From the IMG/VR virus record IMGVR_UViG_3300043787_000063, positions 1-60,421 of that record: a DNA stretch of 60,421 nt; one strand, given 5' to 3'. Shown piece after piece: positions 51,897 through 59,072 of the stretch (positions are counted from its first letter, which is position 1; the number at the start of each line of letters is the position of its first letter). The stretch is from a virus. Under the pieces are notes generated by a model. That model made no database searches. It was not told the origin of the DNA and saw only the letters and a program-made list of their open reading frames with translations. Made by a program: the position numbers and the translations under genes.

Positions 51897-52604
51897 CTAT
51901 TTTACTTTCATATATCCCAGAGCCTGCAACGTGGGCTCGGCTTCTCCCCAAAGTCTGTTCAGGGAGCTACGCGGCAACACATCACATTTGGGATGAGCGC
52001 GCAGGAACTGGTCGAGGGCCTTGGCGAGAACCTCGGCGTGCGCTTTGGCCTCGTCTCGTTCCTGCCTGAAACGGGTGGACTCTTTCTTGTAGACCTCTCC
52101 CCACATGGCGCGACTCTCATCACGGGTCATCGGTCGATCGCCCGCCGGCTCGTGCTCCCGCTCGGTGTCCCGCACGACCGGCCCCGTGGCTGGCAGGTCG
52201 CCTCGATCCGCCGTGAGATCCCTATCGCGATCGCGCAGATCGATAACGGTCAACCTCTCGCCGCATTCGCACTCCTGCCATCCCTCGGGGCGCATATCCT
52301 CCGCCAGTTCAGCCGAGAAGCAGCCGGGGCACTGCATCCACAGCTTGCGCCTAGTCGGGTTACTCGCCGTACGCCTCACCTGGTCGTTTTCAAGCTCCTC
52401 AATCTTGGCCCGCTGGGCATCCGTAAGTAGCTCCTCTACCTCACGGGCGACGAGAGCGGTATTGATGCAAGCACGAAAAGCGCTTTTGACCCCCGCTCCG
52501 ACCTCGGCCCACTTGCCAAGTGGAGTTAGTAGTTGGTGGTCGTGCAGCCGTTCGTAAAGAGCGGCGGTCATTGCCTCGCGCTCCTCGACTGGTATCTTAC
52601 ACAT
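51897..52604 (-). CDS. GC-rich hypothetical protein with zinc site, 235 aa
   Basis: Codons are strongly GC-rich against the surrounding AT-rich DNA. A CPGC...CECGE zinc site is near residue 95-115, followed by a charged disordered part and a C-terminal helical region. It may have been gained recently from a GC-rich phage or host. Confidence 0.6.
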   Translation of the reverse strand: MCKIPVEEREAMTAALYERLHDHQLLTPLGKWAEVGAGVKSAFRACINTALVAREVEELLTDAQRAKIEELENDQVRRTASNPTRRKLWMQCPGCFSAELAEDMRPEGWQECECGERLTVIDLRDRDRDLTADRGDLPATGPVVRDTEREHEPAGDRPMTRDESRAMWGEVYKKESTRFRQERDEAKAHAEVLAKALDQFLRAHPKCDVLPRSSLNRLWGEAEPTLQALGYMKVK

Positions 52605-52719
52605 GGTGATTTCTTTCTTTCATAGCATTTTTAAATAGCTGCCAGTTCATACGAGAATGTGATATACGTGCTTTTACTGCGGATACAAATATTGTCCACT
52701 CTTTGCGTAGTTCACTCAT
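52597..52719 (-). CDS. Basic helical protein, 40 aa
   Basis: It overlaps its neighbours by 8 bases on each side. Helical and basic. No family. Confidence 0.4.
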   Translation of the reverse strand: MSELRKEWTIFVSAVKARISHSRMNWQLFKNAMKERNHHV

Positions 52720-52969
52720 TATTTTCTCCTATAGCAGACTCTAAAATATTTGCGGGAATAGTAAAGGAATACTCTGGTCGTTTTTCTGCCGAAGCATCAG
52801 AAATATAGATTACTTTATAAAATCCATCTTTTATATCAGCAGCAGAATTTGGCGGAAAGTAATCTTCAATAAAATACTTATCTTTATTATTACCAATAGT
52901 AATAGGAGTACCACGGCTAGTAAATGCTTCTATAGACGACAATTGTAATATTTGTCCTACTAAGTTCAT
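52712..52969 (-). CDS. Hypothetical protein, 85 aa
   Basis: I take the ATG at 52969, just at the FtsK-like stop; an upstream start would lie inside the FtsK gene. Beta-rich, with a GC-rich motif near 52840. Unknown. Confidence 0.45.
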   Translation of the reverse strand: MNLVGQILQLSSIEAFTSRGTPITIGNNKDKYFIEDYFPPNSAADIKDGFYKVIYISDASAEKRPEYSFTIPANILESAIGENNE

Positions 52970-53739
52970 TATGCCGCCAATAATTGTGGAGTTTGATTCT
53001 TCCAAAAATCTACTATGGTCGAGATTTCGCCGGAAGTAATAAGAGGAGATTGAAATCGTACAGGTTCCATTCCCTGATTTGAAAATAAAGCATCTCCACG
53101 GCCAATTAGCGCACCTGCTCCATTTTTATTAAGAATAATACGAGAGTCAAGTTCAGAAGAAGTAGAAAGAGCTATTCTTGTCGGAAGATTACACTTTAGT
53201 ATTCCAGTTATAACTTCTCTTCTTGGTGACTGTGTTGCTAAAATTAAGTGGATTCCGCACGCCCTTCCCTTTTGACCAATTCTTACTAGAGATTCCTCAA
53301 CTTGGTTCTTTGAAAGCATCATAAGATCGGCAATCTCGTCACATACAACAACGATATAAGGAAGTTTATGAAATTTACTATTAAATTCATCTATATTTTT
53401 TACTTTATACTTCTGTAGAAGTCTATAACGATCCTCCATCATATTTGCAATAGCTTTCAATGCATCAATTGCTTCCCATGAATCAGTTATACAATCAGAA
53501 AGAAGATTAGGAATACCATCAAAAGCTGGAAGCTCAACCATCTTAGAATCGATAGTAAGAAACATTAACTCATTAGGAGTAGTCTTCATTAATAATGAGG
53601 TTATCATGCTCAAGAGAAGCACAGACTTTCCTGAGCCAGTTTGACCAGCAACTAGCACATGAGGAGCTTCTTTAAGATTCATAGAAAGTATATTATTGTT
53701 GGTATCAATTCCTAGTGGAATTTTTAATATATTAGTCAT
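52969..53739 (-). CDS. FtsK/SpoIIIE-like DNA translocase motor domain
   Basis: 256 residues, only the RecA-like motor. Walker A is VAGQTGSGKSV (about residue 30-40), Walker B is VVVCDEIADLM near 130, then ILATQSPRREVITG. The start IPLGIDTNNNILSMNLKEAPH is exactly where a normal FtsK passes from alpha to motor domain. No membrane part and no gamma domain. The matching alpha domain is a separate gene upstream (54318-54671). It probably moves DNA. Confidence 0.88.
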   Translation of the reverse strand: MTNILKIPLGIDTNNNILSMNLKEAPHVLVAGQTGSGKSVLLLSMITSLLMKTTPNELMFLTIDSKMVELPAFDGIPNLLSDCITDSWEAIDALKAIANMMEDRYRLLQKYKVKNIDEFNSKFHKLPYIVVVCDEIADLMMLSKNQVEESLVRIGQKGRACGIHLILATQSPRREVITGILKCNLPTRIALSTSSELDSRIILNKNGAGALIGRGDALFSNQGMEPVRFQSPLITSGEISTIVDFWKNQTPQLLAA

Positions 53740-53971
53740 CGTTGTCTTTTTCTATATGATTAAAATATGCTTTTATGGCAGCTCTTATAGCAATAGGGCT
53801 ATATCCGTTGGGCGGAATTGGTCCCGAATTAGGAGGTCTTTCAAAACAGCATGATATTGCATAAGCTGCTCCGGCTTCGTTTATAGCATCATCACTATAT
53901 AGTAAATCTTCATTAATAGGCTCCCATCTAGAATCTTTTCTATTAAAATAACACAGAGAAATTTTAGCCAT
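53732..53971 (-). CDS. Hypothetical protein, 79 aa
   Basis: It lies between the two FtsK-like genes and overlaps the motor start by 8 bases. Contains CCF and a Pro-rich segment. It could be a linker or partner. Unknown. Confidence 0.5.
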   Translation of the reverse strand: MAKISLCYFNRKDSRWEPINEDLLYSDDAINEAGAAYAISCCFERPPNSGPIPPNGYSPIAIRAAIKAYFNHIEKDNDD

Positions 53972-53973
53972 TA

Positions 53974-54321
53974 TTATAATATATCTCTAACATTGTGAAT
54001 TGGACATTTAATGGTATATCCATTTTGCATGCATAAACAACCTTCAGATTTCATTTCATCAAGAACTTTTATAATCTTTTCGATCTTTGCTTGTGGACTT
54101 AATTCTTTTTCTTGATGATCCCTAATTGGTGACAGAAATATATCGCGGTGGGCATTATCTTATGTTTCATCAATTATAAATTGCTCAAAGTAAATTTGTC
54201 TTGCATAATGTTTAGCTCCAATTTTAGTTAGAGCATATCCATCAAAGCTAGCAGCACCCTTAAATCTATGATAGATTTCATATTTCATAAATTTAATCTT
54301 TCTTATATAATAAATTTTCAT
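53974..54321 (-). pseudogene. Small gene interrupted by one in-frame stop
   Basis: The frame from 54321 or 54288 reads to TAA at 54160-54162, then continues open for about 61 more codons to a stop at 53974. The second part (DNAHRDIFLSPIRDHQEK..., ending CPIHNVRDIL) looks like coding sequence. So it is one gene with a nonsense codon, or two tiny genes. Confidence 0.5.
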
Positions 54322-54671
54322 AATATATCACCTAAATAGATCGTTCGTCTATCTTTTCGAGGAACAGTTATCTTAACGAATTTAGTACCGGGCTCAGGAG
54401 CATGAATTGTTAGGGACATAGCGCCAGTCTCTAGTTGTAGGTCCTTTTCTAGCCAGGGTAAATCCCGTGCTTTCACGCCCGCCGAAGGAATGAAAAAATA
54501 GCTGATGACCTGAGGGCCAAGAATAAAATCCTCCAAATTCAGGCGGCTTCTCAGCGCGTCGGAGACCTCTGATATCAGATCCCCCTCCCGTGCTGCCTGT
54601 TCGTGCTCTTCTGGCGAGTCTAGATTAGTAGATTTATTTAATAAATTAATGTCAGGAAGAATATATGTCAT
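54318..54671 (-). CDS. FtsK-like alpha domain protein
   Basis: 117 residues. GPQVISYFFIPSAGVKARDL, then LEKDLQLETGAM, and IHAPEPGTKFVKITVPRKDR match the alpha domain that stands before the FtsK motor. It ends at the point where the motor would begin. The protein thus supplies the alpha part in trans. GC-rich patches differ from the gene around. Confidence 0.7.
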   Translation of the reverse strand: MTYILPDINLLNKSTNLDSPEEHEQAAREGDLISEVSDALRSRLNLEDFILGPQVISYFFIPSAGVKARDLPWLEKDLQLETGAMSLTIHAPEPGTKFVKITVPRKDRRTIYLGDIL

Positions 54672-54784
54672 TTTAATTCACTCTTCATAAAGAGTTTATT
54701 ACAAGAAGGACAAAATAACAATAATTTTAGAACCTTATTTTTGTAAGTGTTTATAAGTTCACTATCACATATTTTACATTTCAT
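54668..54784 (-). CDS. Zinc-ribbon protein, 38 aa
   Basis: CKIC and CPSC pairs make one zinc ribbon. It overlaps the alpha-domain gene start (TGA/ATG). A small DNA-binding or redox protein. Confidence 0.5.
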   Translation of the reverse strand: MKCKICDSELINTYKNKVLKLLLFCPSCNKLFMKSELK

Positions 54785-54786
54785 TA

Positions 54787-54972
54787 TTAATAAAATTTAG
54801 TTGGTCTTATAATAGTTATCTTACCACAAGCAGGACATTCATGTTCTAATACTGTTCCTGGTCTAATTACAATATTCCTTGGAGGTTCATGCTCTCTGTG
54901 TATACAAGGTTTTAGTTTTACTAACGGGCCATATTTTCTGCTGGTAGGATCTTTTATTATTCTAATTGGCAT
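54787..54972 (-). CDS. Zinc-binding hypothetical protein, 61 aa
   Basis: C-terminal CPACG and earlier CIH may bind zinc. Basic. Unknown function. Confidence 0.5.
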   Translation of the reverse strand: MPIRIIKDPTSRKYGPLVKLKPCIHREHEPPRNIVIRPGTVLEHECPACGKITIIRPTKFY

Positions 54973-55141
54973 TTTCTAAATTTTCAATAAGAGATTTTAA
55001 AGTGGGATAAGGTTCATAAAAAATATTCTCGCCAGCATGAGAAGCAAACCATTCATTTGAAGATTTACAATATATAGTCTTTGTTTTATCATACGATAGA
55101 TAAAACCCTTTTTGTATCTTTATAAGAGGCCTAATTTTCAT
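54962..55141 (-). CDS. Hypothetical protein, 59 aa
   Basis: It overlaps the neighbours by a few bases. Rich in Tyr/Phe/Lys. No motif. Confidence 0.45.
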   Translation of the reverse strand: MKIRPLIKIQKGFYLSYDKTKTIYCKSSNEWFASHAGENIFYEPYPTLKSLIENLENAN

Positions 55142-55296
55142 TTTTCTAAAGAAGCTGTAAAAGTTTTTATTTGGTTAGCATTAGAAAGTATTTTAAGAAA
55201 ATAAGATAAATCTTTAAATGATATTCTTATATTTATTAGGCTATTTTGACCAAAAAGCTCATATTGAACCATATAATATTTTTCTGATTGGAGCAT
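55138..55296 (-). CDS. Hypothetical protein, 52 aa
   Basis: It overlaps the next gene by 4 bases. AT-rich codons. No motif. Confidence 0.45.
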   Translation of the reverse strand: MLQSEKYYMVQYELFGQNSLINIRISFKDLSYFLKILSNANQIKTFTASLEK

Positions 55297-55297
55297 A

Positions 55298-55459
55298 TTA
55301 GTCAGATTTTGGCGGGAGAGGTTTAATAGATACTACATTATTAGGATATGGCCTACAGTTATCTTGCGCATTTTCCTCGCTGAGAGCAGCAATATTAGTT
55401 CTATCATCTAGTTCTAGCCACTTTAGAAATTTTATATATAGAGATTTTATTTTATACAT
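55298..55459 (-). CDS. Hypothetical protein, 53 aa
   Basis: Its start is one base from the previous stop. The C-terminus carries a Pro-rich part. The GC-clamped motif at 55311 lies near its end. Confidence 0.45.
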   Translation of the reverse strand: MYKIKSLYIKFLKWLELDDRTNIAALSEENAQDNCRPYPNNVVSIKPLPPKSD

Positions 55460-55623
55460 TATAAGGTCTTCTTAGATAAATGATATTTTTTACAGAATTT
55501 ACATTTATATATCTTTTGATTTATTTTATTTTCTATACAAAATTTTGATGCTTCTTCGCGTGAAATAAAAGCTTTCTTAGGAAAACCATTAGACTTGAAA
55601 CATTCTCTAAGGGGAGGTTTCAT
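55459..55623 (-). CDS. Small zinc protein (CxxC), 54 aa
   Basis: The C-terminus reads YKCKFCKKYHLSKK, the usual form of small phage zinc proteins. The N-terminus is basic. Confidence 0.5.
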   Translation of the reverse strand: MKPPLRECFKSNGFPKKAFISREEASKFCIENKINQKIYKCKFCKKYHLSKKTL

Positions 55624-55698
55624 ACTGATTCAGAAGTTAAATTAGCACAGAGTTCAATTATATTCGTGGATATATAAATCATCAGCAAAATTTCGCAC

Positions 55699-56001
55699 TT
55701 AGAAAGTATTAAAATACTCCATTAGCTTATCAGGCCACCATCCATTTTTCCCCGGAGGAAGATCTCCCTTAAGATTATTGTGAAATAAGCACAATACCTG
55801 CTTATTGCTCATTATATTCTGCCCCCTTAGTGCTTTAGGAATTATATGATCTATAGTAAGATCATCTGGAGTGTGGCATATTCGACATCCTATATAATTA
55901 TCACGATCTTCTAGTTCTTTTATCTGCTTTTCACGCTTCCAAAGTCTTCTTATCTGAAATAAGTCGTGATCGCCAGATACTAAGTTAGATAAGGTAGCCA
56001 T
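55699..56001 (-). CDS. HNH endonuclease, 100 aa
   Basis: Core CRICHTPDDLTIDHIIPKALRG, then QVLCLFHNNLKGD (about residues 39-78), a complete free-standing HNH. Upstream a GC-clamped motif (56022) and a hairpin lie between it and the tRNAs. It probably targets a nearby site. Confidence 0.8.
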   Translation of the reverse strand: MATLSNLVSGDHDLFQIRRLWKREKQIKELEDRDNYIGCRICHTPDDLTIDHIIPKALRGQNIMSNKQVLCLFHNNLKGDLPPGKNGWWPDKLMEYFNTF

Positions 56002-56050
56002 AGTTAGATTGTAGCTTTCTTTTGGCAGAAAATCGCGGCAAAGTATAAAT

Positions 56051-56099
56051 GACCTAGCGCAATGCTGTTATGGGGTGGCAGCTAACCCTGCGCTAGATC
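56051..56099. repeat. Hairpin with 10-bp stem
   Basis: GACCTAGCGC/GCGCTAGATC with one wobble, 29-base loop. It lies between the tRNA fragment and the HNH gene. Confidence 0.4.
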
Positions 56100-56107
56100 G
56101 CTGCCAG

Positions 56108-56145
56108 TGGGAACGGATAGATTCGAACTATCATCTTGCAAGTTG
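56108..56145 (-). tRNA. 3' half of a split tRNA
   Basis: The T-arm GATAG-TTCGAAT-CTATC and acceptor strand CGTTCCC with discriminator A match the 5' half at 56694-56729 (acceptor GGGAACG, 7 of 7 pairs). No D-arm lies beside it. The anticodon cannot be assigned. Confidence 0.5.
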
Positions 56146-56165
56146 CAAGTTACCTTTTCCCGTAT

Positions 56166-56235
56166 AGGCCCCTGGAGAATCGAACTCCAATTACCACCTT
56201 ATAAGAGTGGCGTGATTACCATTACACTAGAGGCC
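56166..56235 (-). tRNA. tRNA-Ile (TAT)
   Basis: Acceptor GGCCTCT/AGGGGCC, D-arm GTG/CAC, anticodon stem CCACT/GGTGG with loop CTTATAA, and T-arm TGGAG-TTCGATT-CTCCA. It reads ATA, a frequent AT-rich codon. The discriminator base is T, and the HNH gene end overlaps its 5' end. Confidence 0.85.
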
Positions 56236-56658
56236 AATGTGAGCTATTTTTCCTCCGCACGAACGAGAACAAGTTGGAGGATATTTTCTATTCCTATAAA
56301 GAACTTGTTTTATTTCTCTATCAAATTGTATATGGCAAACAGGACAAATATATTTTTTTATTGATCTCCCTTTAAAATCATGATACTTATCTTTGTTAGC
56401 TTTTCTAGTTAGAATTTGTAAGTTATCTATATTGTCATTAAGTTTGTTATTATCTATATGGTCTACAGTTTCTAAATTTTTATCTAACAATCTACCTAAT
56501 TTTACTGACATTAGATATCTAGCTACGCTAATAGTAGTTCTCTTAATATTACTATCATATGGCACTAGATTATAATAGTATCTACCTTCTTTTTTATGAA
56601 AAATGGGACCATAAAGTCGATATTGGCTAAAGGGAGGATGAGCGCGTGGTGGGGTCAT
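56227..56658 (-). CDS. HNH homing endonuclease, 143 aa
   Basis: I use the ATG at 56658; a longer frame would run into the tRNA half. The core reads TVDHIDNNKLNDNIDNLQIL (about residues 65-85), then a C-terminal zinc site CPVC...CSRSC. It lies between the 5' and 3' halves of a tRNA. It probably inserted into that tRNA gene. Confidence 0.8.
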   Translation of the reverse strand: MTPPRAHPPFSQYRLYGPIFHKKEGRYYYNLVPYDSNIKRTTISVARYLMSVKLGRLLDKNLETVDHIDNNKLNDNIDNLQILTRKANKDKYHDFKGRSIKKYICPVCHIQFDREIKQVLYRNRKYPPTCSRSCGGKIAHIGL

Positions 56659-56693
56659 TCCTTCATTGTACCACGGCTTCAGCCTCGCCTCCA

Positions 56694-56729
56694 ACCTGGA
56701 AAGTGGCTCGACCATTAAGCTACGTTCCC
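56694..56729 (-). tRNA. 5' half of a split tRNA
   Basis: GGGAACG (acceptor), TA, then a D-arm GCTT-AATGGTC-GAGC and the start of an anticodon arm. Its acceptor pairs perfectly with the fragment at 56108-56115, about 580 bases further along the same strand. Confidence 0.5.
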
Positions 56730-56874
56730 AATTGTGTAGATATCTATTCAGCATGTCTTCAATATCTACAATAGGTGGTTTCTCCTAACGGGGTAATTTG
56801 GAGTCAATATCCCGCACTTTGCTGCTGAACCTATCTCACTGTTATTCTATTTTCATAGATATACAGAAGAATAA
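56730..56874. other. Gene-free region
   Basis: No gene or clear signal is seen. Confidence 0.3.
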
Positions 56875-56961
56875 GGGAGATGCAGCGTGATTTAACTGAT
56901 GAACTCATTTCCAGAATAGATATGTGATATTCTTTGAATGATCACCTTTTCTCCATCTCCC
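56875..56961. repeat. IR-bounded 87-base element next to tRNA-Arg
   Basis: GGGAGATG and CATCTCCC (8 bp) bound the element, directly downstream of tRNA-Arg on the minus strand. It does not fold as a tRNA (no TTCRA loop). Confidence 0.4.
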
Positions 56962-56962
56962 A

Positions 56963-57034
56963 CGCCCCTACTAGAATTCGAATCCAGTCTTCAAAGGTAG
57001 AAACTTTGCGTGCTATCCATTACACTATAGAGGC
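56963..57034 (-). tRNA. tRNA-Arg (TCT)
   Basis: Acceptor GCCTCTA/TAGGGGC, D-arm GTG/CAC, anticodon stem CAAAG/CTTTG with loop TTTCTAC, and T-arm CTGGA-TTCGAAT-TCTAG. It reads AGA, frequent in this phage. Confidence 0.88.
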
Positions 57035-57041
57035 ATCGTTT

Positions 57042-57206
57042 TTATTTAGGAAGTGATTTTACAATTACCGGATTATCTATTATTTTTCTAGTGGTTATTA
57101 AATCTCCGTAGCCTCCCTCCCAAGAATTTAAAACTTTGCCTTTTGTATCTTCTATCTCATAATAATCTGTTTCATGTGTAGTTACTGCTACTATATATTT
57201 CTTCAT
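57042..57206 (-). CDS. Hypothetical protein, 54 aa
   Basis: The frame closes just before tRNA-Arg. Beta-rich (IVAVTTHETDYYEIED). No family. Confidence 0.5.
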   Translation of the reverse strand: MKKYIVAVTTHETDYYEIEDTKGKVLNSWEGGYGDLITTRKIIDNPVIVKSLPK

Positions 57207-57209
57207 GAT

Positions 57210-57362
57210 TTATTTAATCTTTCTAGCTCTCTGCTCGAACTCCTCTAAAATAACTATAGAAGTAATGCCCACTATAATGCCTATTAGAGACTTCCATCCA
57301 AATAATGCAGTAGTGGTAGTGCAGCATAGAAATATAAAAATTCTAATTAAAATAAATTTCAT
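57210..57362 (-). CDS. Small membrane protein, 50 aa
   Basis: Two short hydrophobic segments (FILIRIFIFLCC and LIGIIVGITSIVIL) and a charged tail. Two-pass peptide of unknown role. Confidence 0.5.
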   Translation of the reverse strand: MKFILIRIFIFLCCTTTTALFGWKSLIGIIVGITSIVILEEFEQRARKIK

Positions 57363-57565
57363 GGCTTATTGATAGGATCTTTGTTTTCTAATCTTGAAGT
57401 TTCAGGTCCTTCGTACGCTAAAGTATTTACATCTCTATTTCTTCTAAGCTTAGGTTTATTGACTTCGGCGCGATGTTGCGCGGCAGTTTCCTCTTTCCAT
57501 CTTTCCATAGCTAATTTCTTAGCTTCTTTTTCTTGTTTATATTTTTCTGCTACTTCTTTTTTCAT
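57359..57565 (-). CDS. Charged helical protein, 68 aa
   Basis: Lys/Glu/Ala-rich helix in the first half and a basic Arg-Asn segment. It overlaps the next gene by 4 bases. No family. Confidence 0.5.
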   Translation of the reverse strand: MKKEVAEKYKQEKEAKKLAMERWKEETAAQHRAEVNKPKLRRNRDVNTLAYEGPETSRLENKDPINKP

Positions 57566-57574
57566 AATGTAAAT

Positions 57575-57640
57575 GCAGAGTAGGAATTATCGATCGAACT
57601 CTCTGGGTTTAATTGATTTTATACTACTTTCCTACTCTGC
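57575..57640. repeat. Hairpin with perfect 12-bp stem
   Basis: GCAGAGTAGGAA/TTCCTACTCTGC with a 42-base loop. On the minus strand the loop contains GAGAGTTCGATC, similar to a tRNA T-loop. It is near the other IR-bounded elements. Confidence 0.45.
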
Positions 57641-57658
57641 TCAGTTATTGTAGTACAG

Positions 57659-58066
57659 TTAGAAAGGGATGTCAAGGTCATCTTCGGCGGAAATAGTACC
57701 GGGAAGAGAATCATTTTTATCTAGTTCTTCTCTTATTTCGTCCAAAGTCTCCTGTGAGACTAGCTCAAATGGATCTTCTTTGCTAACCAAAGTAAGATTT
57801 GTAATATCATAATTATGACAGTCTCCATCTTTGTGAATGAGAACTTTATCTTTCATACTTCTTGACAAATAATTAATTAAATGTGCATCTGAAATACTTA
57901 TATTGCTCTCGGCAGGATTTGGTGCTAAAAGACCTGTGCATTGCCAAAAGCTATAATCTAATTTTCTATCTCTTTCTGCATAATCTATTGCTTCGCCCTC
58001 TGTTAGAAAGGGACCAGTAAAATTAAATCCTTTGAGTGGATCTCCAGTTATAATAATAAAGCTCAT
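57659..58066 (-). CDS. Phage protein with HNH-like C-terminal part, 135 aa
   Basis: The N-terminus (ITGDPLKGFNFTGPFLTEGEAI) is a type common in phages. The middle has a VLIHKDGDCHNYDITNL segment, like an HNH-linked domain. Function unclear. Confidence 0.5.
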   Translation of the reverse strand: MSFIIITGDPLKGFNFTGPFLTEGEAIDYAERDRKLDYSFWQCTGLLAPNPAESNISISDAHLINYLSRSMKDKVLIHKDGDCHNYDITNLTLVSKEDPFELVSQETLDEIREELDKNDSLPGTISAEDDLDIPF

Positions 58067-58131
58067 ATCTCATAAACTCCATACTCTGTATATATTTCAT
58101 TTGCCCATAGTTCAAACTCAAAAGTTTTCAT
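58063..58131 (-). CDS. Possible 22-residue peptide
   Basis: It overlaps both neighbours. Short, acidic. Low confidence. Confidence 0.3.
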   Translation of the reverse strand: MKTFEFELWANEIYTEYGVYEI

Positions 58132-58406
58132 TATTTACCTTTATTTAGAATTAAATATACTTCTGCCTCATCTGCCTTAGAGATTATTTCTGCTGATCTT
58201 TCTAGTTTAAATTTATCTTTTCCTGCGCGCAAAATTGCCGCGATAGACCTAAGCTCCTTTATATGGTTCTCCAGCAGAGATTGCGCGCGATTAGTCATTT
58301 CTTTGCGACTTAATATTAGTTCTAAAACTTTCTTTTCTGCCTCAGCGCGAGTTTTGGCCGAAAAGTGAGTAAAGAAATGATCTGGTGTTCTTACCTCATA
58401 ATGCAT
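58131..58406 (-). CDS. Helical hypothetical protein, 91 aa
   Basis: I use the ATG at 58406 with GAAGGGA upstream; a longer frame enters the tRNA. Charged helices (SAKTRAEAEKKVLEL). Unknown. Confidence 0.55.
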   Translation of the reverse strand: MHYEVRTPDHFFTHFSAKTRAEAEKKVLELILSRKEMTNRAQSLLENHIKELRSIAAILRAGKDKFKLERSAEIISKADEAEVYLILNKGK

Positions 58407-58436
58407 ATACATTCCCTTCATATATATAAAAATAGA

Positions 58437-58508
58437 GGAGCAGCAGTGTTTCATCAGAGGTAATCGCTCTCCGTGCCAACATCTCGATGGCCACCATGCC
58501 GCTGCTCC
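58437..58508. repeat. IR-bounded 72-base element next to tRNA-Leu
   Basis: GGAGCAGC and GCTGCTCC bound it, directly downstream of tRNA-Leu. Similar in place to the element beside tRNA-Arg. No canonical T-loop. Confidence 0.4.
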
Positions 58509-58510
58509 AG

Positions 58511-58594
58511 TGGCCCGGGTGGGAGTCGAACCCACACACCCTAACGGATATCTGTGCTTAAAACAGACGTGCCTACCAGTTACACCACCGGGCC
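58511..58594 (-). tRNA. tRNA-Leu (TAA)
   Basis: Acceptor GGCCCGG/CCGGGCC, anticodon stem TCTGT/ACAGA with loop TTTAAGC, a long variable arm (typical for leucine), and T-arm GTGGG-TTCGACT-CCCAC. It reads TTA. Confidence 0.9.
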
Positions 58595-58629
58595 ATATAA
58601 GAATTCGTTAGGTGCCTTCCTGTGGCTTC

Positions 58630-58782
58630 TCAGCTATGTTCCAATCGTTGCTGTTTCTTTTCCGCGCGTTTTTCCTCTTGCTTGATTTCTTTTCTAATTT
58701 CAAGAATAAGACTATTGATTATATTCCTTTCTTGTAGAAAGCCTTCTAGCTCAATATTTAGCTTAGTTATAATTCGGTTCAT
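58630..58782 (-). CDS. Helical coiled-coil protein, 50 aa
   Basis: Charged helix (EIRKEIKQEEKRAEKKQQR). It could bind RNA or another protein. No family. Confidence 0.4.
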   Translation of the reverse strand: MNRIITKLNIELEGFLQERNIINSLILEIRKEIKQEEKRAEKKQQRLEHS

Positions 58783-58839
58783 TTATCAGTGCCTATTCTT
58801 GCGCAAATTCTCCAGCCCTTTGCCTATGTATCCAAGTTC

Positions 58840-58986
58840 TCATTTAGATAACCTATCATAAAGTGGTTTCTCTTGCTTCATTCTTTCTTCTTGTCTATTC
58901 TTTGTTTCTTCACAGACTTTATTGCCTTTCAAAGAAATTCCTGATGCTACCATATCAAGTTTTGCCATTTCTCTTGTTAGAATCAT
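58840..58986 (-). CDS. Hypothetical protein, 48 aa
   Basis: Charged, one cysteine. Plausible by direction and spacing only. Confidence 0.4.
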   Translation of the reverse strand: MILTREMAKLDMVASGISLKGNKVCEETKNRQEERMKQEKPLYDRLSK

Positions 58987-59072
58987 AGGATTAAACCTTC
59001 CATATCCATCTTACCACCTTCTGAGAACATCATAGTGATGAATGTCCATATATTAAGTAGCATATGTGCTCC

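Noticed and set aside
52105-52557. 150-residue rightward frame in the GC-rich gene
   Set aside because: GC-rich DNA gives long open frames on all strands. The translation is Ser/Arg-rich with no domain, and the leftward frame has a zinc site.
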